The notes under the pieces are model-generated. The model made no database searches, was not told the DNA's origin, and worked only from the letters and a program-made list of their open reading frames with translations. Of a stretch of DNA of 41,685 bases, positions 36,042-41,685 are shown in pieces; position 1 is the stretch's first letter; each line of letters starts with the position of its first letter. The stretch covers positions 2,769,503 to 2,811,187 of the forward strand of contig NZ_KB905472.1 of assembly GCF_000382445.1 (NCBI RefSeq), in the 5' to 3' direction. The position numbers were made by a program, and so were the translations under genes. The stretch is from Phocaeicola massiliensis B84634 = Timone 84634 = DSM 17679 = JCM 13223 (GTDB lineage Bacteria > Bacteroidota > Bacteroidia > Bacteroidales > Bacteroidaceae).

Positions 36042-36814
36042 TAGAAGTTAAATCATTATATAAGTCATTCGAAGGCAAAGATGTATTGGTAGATATCAAT
36101 GCTATTTTCGATAACGGAAAAACCAATCTGATTATCGGTCAGAGTGGTTCGGGAAAAACAGTATTGATGAAATGTATCGTGGGGCTGCTGATACCCGAAA
36201 AGGGAGAGATCCTCTATGACGGGCGTAACTTCCTAAGCATGAACAAGAAAGAAAAAAAGACATTACGCCGCGAAATGGGAATGATTTTCCAAAGTGCTGC
36301 CTTGTTTGATTCACTGACAGTATTGGAAAACGTGATGTTTCCCCTCGATATGTTTTCTAATGACACCTATCGCGACCGACTGAGACGTGCTCAATTCTGC
36401 CTTGACCGTGTCAATCTGATTGAAGCTCAAAATAAATATCCGGGCGAAATCAGTGGTGGTATGCAAAAGCGTGTTGCCATTGCACGTGCCATCGCACTGA
36501 ATCCGCAATACTTGTTCTGTGATGAACCGAACTCCGGCTTAGACCCTAAAACATCGTTGGTAATAGATGAACTGATTCATGATATCACTACCGAATATAA
36601 TATGACCACGATTATCAATACCCATGATATGAACTCCGTAATGGGCATCGGTGACAGTATTCTCTACATCTACCAAGGACATAAAGAGTGGGAAGGCACT
36701 AAGAATGATGTATTCACAGCAACAAACGAACGCCTGAACAACTTTATTTTCGCTTCCGACTTATTGCGCAAAGTAAAAGAGGAAGAGATTAGGGAAATGG
36801 AAAAGAAAAAATAA
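36038..36814 (+). CDS. mlaF: MlaF-like ABC transporter ATP-binding protein
   Basis: This is the 258-residue ATPase partner of the MlaE permease. Walker A is GQSGSGKT (34-41), the signature ISGGMQKR (138-145), Walker B YLFCDEP (158-164) followed by SGLDP, and the H-loop INTHDM. The start overlaps the mlaE stop by 4 bp, which implies translational coupling. The C-terminus is rich in Lys and Glu. It is the last gene of this unit, followed by a strong terminator at 36971. Confidence 0.93.
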   Translation: MIEVKSLYKSFEGKDVLVDINAIFDNGKTNLIIGQSGSGKTVLMKCIVGLLIPEKGEILYDGRNFLSMNKKEKKTLRREMGMIFQSAALFDSLTVLENVMFPLDMFSNDTYRDRLRRAQFCLDRVNLIEAQNKYPGEISGGMQKRVAIARAIALNPQYLFCDEPNSGLDPKTSLVIDELIHDITTEYNMTTIINTHDMNSVMGIGDSILYIYQGHKEWEGTKNDVFTATNERLNNFIFASDLLRKVKEEEIREMEKKK

Positions 36815-36970
36815 GGAAATTATCCACCATAGGGAGGAACCTGTATGTTCATGTTCATCTGAATTGATGATAAATCTGTTTGCATTTTTCCCGTTGGGAC
36901 ACTCTGATTTCCAAAAAAGATTTGCTTATGCATTCGGATAGAAACATTCCGTCCATGTAGTAATAAAAAC

Positions 36971-37011
36971 AATGAGACTGTCTCATACTCTTATTCTGAA
37001 ACAGTCTCATT
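36971..37011. terminator. Bidirectional terminator between mlaF and der
   Basis: AATGAGACTGT (36971-36981) and ACAGTCTCATT (37001-37011) form a perfect 11-bp stem with a 19-nt loop, A-rich at left and T-rich at right. It sits 20 nt beyond the der stop and 157 nt beyond the mlaF stop. Confidence 0.75.
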
Positions 37012-37031
37012 TGATTTTAATATTAAATACT

Positions 37032-38345
37032 TTATTTCTGTCTGATATAAATATTTATCGGAGTACCTGACAGCTTCCACTTCTCACGCATCTTATTCTC
37101 AAGGAAACGCTTATATGGCTCCTTTACATATTGAGGTAAGTTGGCAAAGAACACGAAAGAAGGAACTTGCGTGTTAGGCAACTGGGTACAATATTTAATC
37201 TTAATGTATTTTCCTTTTGTTGAGGGAGGCGGATACGCTTCAATCAACGGCAACATCTCTTCATTCAGACGAGCTGTCGGAATACGGGTTGTGCGGGCAT
37301 GATAAACCTCCTTAGCCATTTCCAACACCTTAAAAATGCGTTGTTTAGTCATGGCAGAAGCAAATATGATGGGAAAATCCACAAATGGAGCAAAACGTGA
37401 GCGGATAGCCTCCTCGTATGACTTCATTACCTTGGCGTCTTTATTCTCTACCAAATCCCACTTATTGACCACTACCACCAGCCCCTTTTGGTTACGCTGG
37501 ATAAGCGAAAATATATTCAAGTCCTGCCCTTCTATACCACGGGTAGCATCAATCATCAGAATACATACATCCGAGTTCTCAATGGAGCGGATAGAACGGA
37601 TAACGGAATAATACTCCAAGTCTTCCGTCACTTTATTCTTCTTGCGAATACCGGCAGTATCCACCAAATAGAAATCAAAACCGAACTTCTCGTAACGAGT
37701 ATAGATAGAGTCACGCGTAGTACCGGCGATCTCTGTCACAATATTACGGTCTTCACCGATAAAGGCATTCACGATAGATGACTTTCCTGCATTCGGACGG
37801 CCCACAACTGCAAAACGGGGAATATCCTCATCCAACAGTTCTTCTCCTTCTTTATTAAACTTACTTACAATCAAGTCCATCAAGTCTCCTGTACCGAATC
37901 CGCTCAAAGCAGAAATGCAATACGGGTCATCAAGTCCCAATGAGTAAAATTCTGCTGCATTATATTGCAAATCATTATTATCAGTCTTGTTTGCCACCAT
38001 AATAACAGGCTTCTTGGTACGACGCAAAATGGCAGCAACCTCCATATCAAGGTCTGTTACTCCATTCACCACATCTACTACAAACAAGATTACATCTGCT
38101 TCATCAACAGCCAACAATACTTGTTTACGGATTTCCTCTTCAAAAACATCATCCGAGTTTACCACCCATCCGCCGGTATCAACGACAGAAAACTCACGTC
38201 CCAACCATTCCGACTTACCATATTGACGGTCGCGGGTTGTTCCTGCCTGCTCATTTACAATAGCCTGACGAGTCTTAGTCAGACGATTAAAAAGTGTAGA
38301 TTTTCCCACATTGGGACGTCCTACGATTGCTACTAAATTTCCCAT
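37032..38345 (-). CDS. der: Ribosome biogenesis GTPase Der (EngA)
   Basis: The 437-residue protein has two tandem GTPase domains, the hallmark of Der. The first P-loop is GRPNVGKST (9-17) with NKTD near 119-122. The second is GRPNAGKSS (182-190) with DTAG and NKWD. A C-terminal KH-like domain follows (about 350-437). Der is essential for 50S subunit assembly. It is the last gene of the DUF177-rpmF-fabH-era-der cluster, 33 nt after era. Confidence 0.97.
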   Translation of the reverse strand: MGNLVAIVGRPNVGKSTLFNRLTKTRQAIVNEQAGTTRDRQYGKSEWLGREFSVVDTGGWVVNSDDVFEEEIRKQVLLAVDEADVILFVVDVVNGVTDLDMEVAAILRRTKKPVIMVANKTDNNDLQYNAAEFYSLGLDDPYCISALSGFGTGDLMDLIVSKFNKEGEELLDEDIPRFAVVGRPNAGKSSIVNAFIGEDRNIVTEIAGTTRDSIYTRYEKFGFDFYLVDTAGIRKKNKVTEDLEYYSVIRSIRSIENSDVCILMIDATRGIEGQDLNIFSLIQRNQKGLVVVVNKWDLVENKDAKVMKSYEEAIRSRFAPFVDFPIIFASAMTKQRIFKVLEMAKEVYHARTTRIPTARLNEEMLPLIEAYPPPSTKGKYIKIKYCTQLPNTQVPSFVFFANLPQYVKEPYKRFLENKMREKWKLSGTPINIYIRQK

Positions 38346-38378
38346 GTTCTTTCTTGTTTACGGCTATCACAGTCGATT

Positions 38379-39260
38379 TTAATCCAATTGATACCCAAAG
38401 TTTTTCAATTCTTTGTCCGAGCTTCTCCAGTCTTTATCCACCTTCACAAAAGTTTCAAGATAAACAGACTTCTGAAAGAAATGCTCTAAAGTCTTACGTG
38501 CTTCTGTTGCCACTTTCTTCAATGCCTTGCCTTGCTTACCAATGATAATACCTTTCTGTGAATCACGCTCCACATAAATCACCGCATTGATATGGATGCT
38601 CTTTGCATCTTCTTTAAATTGTTCTACAACTACTTCGACCGAGTAAGGAATCTCCTTGTCATAATAAAGCAGAATCTTTTCACGAATTATCTCCGTTACA
38701 AAGAACCGGGCCGGTTTATCCGTCCATTGGTCCTTACCAAAATAGGGAGGTGAATCGGGCAACAATTCCTTGATGCGTTTCATCACTACATCTATATTAA
38801 ACTTCGAAGTAGCCGAAATAGGAATAATCTCTGCTTGTGGAATCAATTCATGCCATTCTTCCACCAGCTTTACCAATTCTTCCTGATTAGTCAAATCTAT
38901 TTTATTAATCAGCAATAAGATAGGAACTTGCAGTTTACGAACCTTTTCGATAAACTCCAGATTCTTGTCAGGTTTCTCTATCACATCCGTTACATACAAT
39001 AACACATCAGCATCCGCCAGCGCCGACTCCGAAAAATTAAGCATACTTTCCTGCAACTTATAATTCGGTTTCAATACTCCCGGAGTATCCGAGAATACAA
39101 TCTGCATATCATCTGTATTCAAAATACCCATGATACGATGACGCGTTGTCTGTGCCTTGAACGTAGCGATTGAGATACGTTCACCTACCAGCAAATTCAT
39201 CAATGTAGACTTACCCACATTAGGATTTCCTACTATATTTACAAACCCTGCCTTATGCAT
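38379..39260 (-). CDS. era: GTPase Era
   Basis: The 293-residue GTPase binds the 3' end of 16S rRNA and aids 30S maturation. The P-loop is GNPNVGKST (11-19), with G3 DTPG and G4 NKID. A C-terminal KH domain contains IIGKQGKALKKVA. It stands 33 nt upstream of der and is preceded by a terminator after fabH, so its transcription may depend on read-through. Confidence 0.97.
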   Translation of the reverse strand: MHKAGFVNIVGNPNVGKSTLMNLLVGERISIATFKAQTTRHRIMGILNTDDMQIVFSDTPGVLKPNYKLQESMLNFSESALADADVLLYVTDVIEKPDKNLEFIEKVRKLQVPILLLINKIDLTNQEELVKLVEEWHELIPQAEIIPISATSKFNIDVVMKRIKELLPDSPPYFGKDQWTDKPARFFVTEIIREKILLYYDKEIPYSVEVVVEQFKEDAKSIHINAVIYVERDSQKGIIIGKQGKALKKVATEARKTLEHFFQKSVYLETFVKVDKDWRSSDKELKNFGYQLD

Positions 39261-39285
39261 AATTTTTATAATTTATTGGTTACAG

Positions 39286-39316
39286 ACAAAAAAACGCATC
39301 TGAATATGGATGCGTT
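39286..39316 (-). terminator. Intrinsic terminator between fabH and era
   Basis: On the minus strand AACGCATC (complement of 39309-39316) pairs with GATGCGTT (complement of 39293-39300) around an 8-nt loop and is followed by a T-run (A-run 39288-39294). It follows the fabH stop by 27 nt within the co-directional cluster. Confidence 0.75.
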
Positions 39317-39342
39317 CATTTGTATTTGTAGTTTAATGATTA

Positions 39343-40350
39343 TTATCTCTTACTACCATCGTAACCCCATTTCACATAAACGGCTCCATAGGTGAAACCT
39401 GCGCCGAATGCTGTAAATATCAGGTTATCTCCTTTCTTCAGCTGTTTTTCATAATCCCAAAGGCACAACGGAAGCGTCGCTCCACTGGTATTTCCATAAC
39501 GCTGAATATTTATCATTACCTTATCCAAAGGCACTTCCAAGCGAGATGCAACAGCATCAATGATACGCAAATTTGCCTGATGAGGAATTACCCAGTCGAT
39601 ATTATCTTTATTCAACCCATTGTTTGCAGCAATAGTTGCAGTAATATCCGACATATTTGAAACAGCATATTTGAATACTGTTCTACCTTCCTGATAGAGA
39701 TAATGCATTTTATGATCTACTGTGAAATAAGAAGGAGGACACACAGAACCACCTGCTTTCATATGAAGGAAAGGAAGACCTTTACCATCCGTACGCAGAA
39801 TAGAATCCATTATCCCGTAATCTTCTGTAGTAGCTTCTACCATACATGCCGCAGCACCATCACCAAAGATAGGGCAAGTGGCACGGTCTTGGTAGTTTAC
39901 CATAGACGACATCTTATCAGCACCAACAATAATAATCTTTTTATGTCTACCAGATGCGATGAGTGAAGCAGCTGTTTCCATTAAGTATAAGAACCCGCAA
40001 CATGCAGCCTGCAAATCGAATGCAAATGCATTCTTCAATCCCAACTTATCGCACAGAATAGAAGCGGTTGAAGGGAAATGATAGTCAGGAGTAGTTGTTG
40101 CTACGATTACCGCGTCAATGTCGTCAGGATTTGAACCGGTTTTCTGCATCAGTTGTTTGGCTGCTTTACGCGCCATATACGATGTTCCCAATCCTTCCTC
40201 ATTAAGGATACGTCTCTCTTTAACTCCAATTCGAGTCATAATCCATTCATCATTGGTATCTACCATTCTTGAGATTTCTTCATTCGTCAAGACATAATCA
40301 GGTACATAACCTCCGACTCCTGTTATTACTGCATTAATTTTTTCCATCAT
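39343..40350 (-). CDS. fabH: 3-oxoacyl-ACP synthase III (KAS III)
   Basis: The 335-residue thiolase-fold enzyme starts fatty acid synthesis by condensing acyl-CoA with malonyl-ACP. The catalytic triad is Cys117 (in LQAACCGF), His257 (IPHQAN) and Asn287 (YGNTSG). The residue after the catalytic Cys is a second Cys rather than the usual Ser. The ACP-binding region around IPHQANLRI is intact. A second ATG one codon later is an equally plausible start. It lies 101 nt downstream of rpmF with a terminator in between, and another follows, so it can be expressed as a separate unit. Confidence 0.96.
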   Translation of the reverse strand: MMEKINAVITGVGGYVPDYVLTNEEISRMVDTNDEWIMTRIGVKERRILNEEGLGTSYMARKAAKQLMQKTGSNPDDIDAVIVATTTPDYHFPSTASILCDKLGLKNAFAFDLQAACCGFLYLMETAASLIASGRHKKIIIVGADKMSSMVNYQDRATCPIFGDGAAACMVEATTEDYGIMDSILRTDGKGLPFLHMKAGGSVCPPSYFTVDHKMHYLYQEGRTVFKYAVSNMSDITATIAANNGLNKDNIDWVIPHQANLRIIDAVASRLEVPLDKVMINIQRYGNTSGATLPLCLWDYEKQLKKGDNLIFTAFGAGFTYGAVYVKWGYDGSKR

Positions 40351-40377
40351 TCCAAATTATTAGTTTGTACTCTTTAT

Positions 40378-40412
40378 AAAAAAACAGCCGACAGAGCCGA
40401 AGCTCGCCGGCT
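40378..40412 (-). terminator. UUCG-loop terminator between rpmF and fabH
   Basis: On the minus strand AGCCG and CGGCT pair, an internal loop follows, then GAGC/GCTC closes a TTCG tetraloop. A T7 tract follows (A-run 40378-40384). It lies 39 nt beyond the rpmF stop and should cut most transcripts before fabH. Confidence 0.8.
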
Positions 40413-40451
40413 TTATTTTATAAAACGTACAAACGTGTTTAAAGCTACTGA

Positions 40452-40637
40452 TTAAACAGCAGCTTCTTTTTCGATTGCTAACTTACCTCTATAATAACCG
40501 CAAGCTCCACATACAGTGTGGTAAACATGCCATTCGCCGCAGTTAGGGCAGATAGCTAAAGTAGGAGCAACTGCCTTGTCATGAGTTCTTCTCTTTGCAG
40601 TTCTCGTTTTTGATTGTCTTCTTTTAGGATGTGCCAT
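40452..40637 (-). CDS. rpmF: 50S ribosomal protein L32
   Basis: The 61-residue L32 begins MAHPKRRQSKTRTAKRRTHD, the usual basic N-terminus. It is the zinc-binding (C+) form, with CPNC (30-33) and CGAC (43-46). It starts 11 nt after the DUF177 stop codon, the classical DUF177-rpmF pairing, and is followed by a strong UUCG-loop terminator. Confidence 0.97.
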   Translation of the reverse strand: MAHPKRRQSKTRTAKRRTHDKAVAPTLAICPNCGEWHVYHTVCGACGYYRGKLAIEKEAAV

Positions 40638-40648
40638 TTTTCTAAACT

Positions 40649-41221
40649 TTAATTATTATCTAATATTTTCTTTAATTCATTCCATCTCGGATCTATTTCT
40701 TGTGGCTCTTCATTGCCAATTTCCTCTTCGGGTAATTCAACTGCAATATCATCGTCATCATCATCACCTGAAGTGCGCAAATGCTTACTCAGCTTACCTA
40801 CCATACCCTTATTACATTTACCCGGAGCATGCACATGTTTCATAGGAATATTCAATGCTATGAACTCATATAAGAACCATGCAATATTTATGTAACCGTC
40901 TTCCTCAGGAACCACGACAATATCACCTTCTTCGGTAAATGAAGAGCCTAATTTGACTTTCAACTTATCTGATGTCAAAATGGGTAACTCCATTTCATCC
41001 AAACAACGGTCACATGGTACAATGACAAAGCCTTCTGTCTGGAACTCTAACAAGAAAACACCGGATGTTTTTTTCACATTCAGCTCCACTGTTAGTTTTC
41101 CTTTTTGCACTTCTGGTCCATCCAGATCTACAAAGAATTGATTATCCAGCGTAAACTCATATTTAACAGAGTCCGCCTTCATATTCTTCAATTCTATCTT
41201 ATATTTATCAAACTTTCCCAA
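40649..41221 (-). CDS. DUF177 (YceD-family) protein
   Basis: This member of the DUF177 family, implicated in 23S rRNA/50S biogenesis, is nearly always found beside rpmF, as here. The family CxxC-type segment VPCDRCLDEMEL and a later Cys (GKCNKG) are visible, and the C-terminus is acidic (DDDDD stretch) before DPRWNELKKIL. The frame opens at a TTG (41248), but that overlaps a perfect -7 box at 41246-41253. The true start is therefore probably the TTG at 41221, giving about 190 residues beginning (M)GKFDKYKIEL. An ATG further in (MKADSVKY) is less likely. Confidence 0.88.
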   Translation of the reverse strand: MGKFDKYKIELKNMKADSVKYEFTLDNQFFVDLDGPEVQKGKLTVELNVKKTSGVFLLEFQTEGFVIVPCDRCLDEMELPILTSDKLKVKLGSSFTEEGDIVVVPEEDGYINIAWFLYEFIALNIPMKHVHAPGKCNKGMVGKLSKHLRTSGDDDDDDIAVELPEEEIGNEEPQEIDPRWNELKKILDNN

Positions 41222-41245
41222 AGCAATACTATATAAATCGGGCAA

Positions 41246-41253
41246 CAAAGATA
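41246..41253 (-). promoter_or_regulatory. Promoter -7 element of the DUF177-rpmF cluster
   Basis: TATCTTTG on the minus strand matches TAnnTTTG exactly. Transcription would start near 41240, about 19 nt before the proposed TTG start at 41221. No clear upstream TTG is seen. Confidence 0.6.
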
Positions 41254-41373
41254 CAAATAATATTCCATTATCATACCATAATTGGCAGATATTTTTGAAT
41301 TTAACTCCTTTTTCGACCGTTTTTATCTATTACAAAGACTTTCTTCCTACCTCTATCAAAGGAGGAGAAAAAT

Positions 41374-41406
41374 AAAAAAGCCTCCAGTTCGTAAACTGGA
41401 GGCTTT
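41374..41406 (-). terminator. rRNA operon terminator
   Basis: On the minus strand AAGCCTCCAGTT and AACTGGAGGCTT pair over 12 bp with a short ACG-type loop and a T-run (A-run 41374-41379). It sits directly after the 5S 3' end. Confidence 0.85.
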
Positions 41407-41410
41407 CATC

Positions 41411-41522
<112 letters not shown>

Positions 41523-41606
41523 AAGAAGGTTGACATATTGATAAGCTGTAACCGTAATTTCATTTCATAGCAACCGCTAAACGTATACAACATCCGGCAT
41601 ATAAAG

Positions 41607-41685
41607 AAAGTGAACGGGCAATTAGTAATGCTCGGCTTTGATGTCTCCATCTTTACACCTGCATCCTATCAACGTTGTAGTCTAC
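41607..41685 (-). rRNA. rrl: 23S ribosomal RNA, 3' end (partial)
   Basis: The last bases, read on the minus strand, match the conserved 23S 3' terminus: GTTGATAGGATGCAGGTGTA, then GCCGAGCATTACTAATTGCC. The gene continues beyond the window and the 3' boundary is approximate. Confidence 0.9.

Overview
The window looks like ordinary chromosome from a Bacteroidaceae member, Bacteroides or Phocaeicola (the vulgatus/dorei group is a guess). Reasons: most gene starts are preceded by the Bacteroidetes -7 element TAnnTTTG, in five cases with a TTG at 19-20 nt; lipoproteins carry an acidic SDDDD-type tail after the lipidated Cys; and there are family-restricted genes (NVEALA peptide, DUF4595 lipoprotein, small RRM protein, OstA-like protein with a parvulin cluster). 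Nearly all coding space is housekeeping. Accessory material is confined to a few small places.

Layout. 1-2250: tRNA-Val, trpS (minus) and a divergent DUF4595 lipoprotein. 2300-5770: carB behind its own promoter and a leader that holds a complete intrinsic terminator (likely attenuator), closed by a strong bidirectional terminator. 5783-6790: a small decayed accessory patch on the minus strand with a NVEALA-family secreted peptide, a truncated 6-bladed beta-propeller lipoprotein and the 5' relic of an AAA-ATPase-like gene. 6900-9162: two-gene NatAB-type ABC exporter. 9204-9379 and 13722-13897: two copies, in opposite orientation, of a 176-bp nested palindromic repeat, each at a convergent gene junction and together bracketing hexosaminidase, thioredoxin-like protein, yaaA and ompA.

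13914-22938 (minus): a tight seven-gene run guaB, parvulin PPIase, parvulin-related lipoprotein, SurA-like PPIase, OstA/LptA-like protein, 98-aa membrane protein, mutL. It mixes purine synthesis, outer-membrane protein/LPS biogenesis and mismatch repair. 23053-25182 (minus) encodes an unusual exported three-domain esterase (SGNH, alpha/beta hydrolase, SGNH). 25634-27621 (minus) is a BlaI/BlaR1-like repressor-protease pair with a visible operator. 27790-33616 (minus) is tig, clpP, clpX, recQ. 34000-34248 (plus) is a small RRM RNA-binding protein with a long structured leader.

34345-36814 holds divergent lptB (LPS export) and mlaE-mlaF (lipid transport). 37032-41221 (minus) is the classical DUF177-rpmF-fabH-era-der cluster, punctuated by internal terminators. 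The window ends in an rRNA operon on the minus strand (5S complete, 23S 3' end).

I did not find a clearly new defence or mobile system. The observations most worth checking are the paired palindromic repeats, the carB leader, the NVEALA/propeller patch, the triple-hydrolase fusion, the RRM leader and the altered nuclease motifs of MutL.
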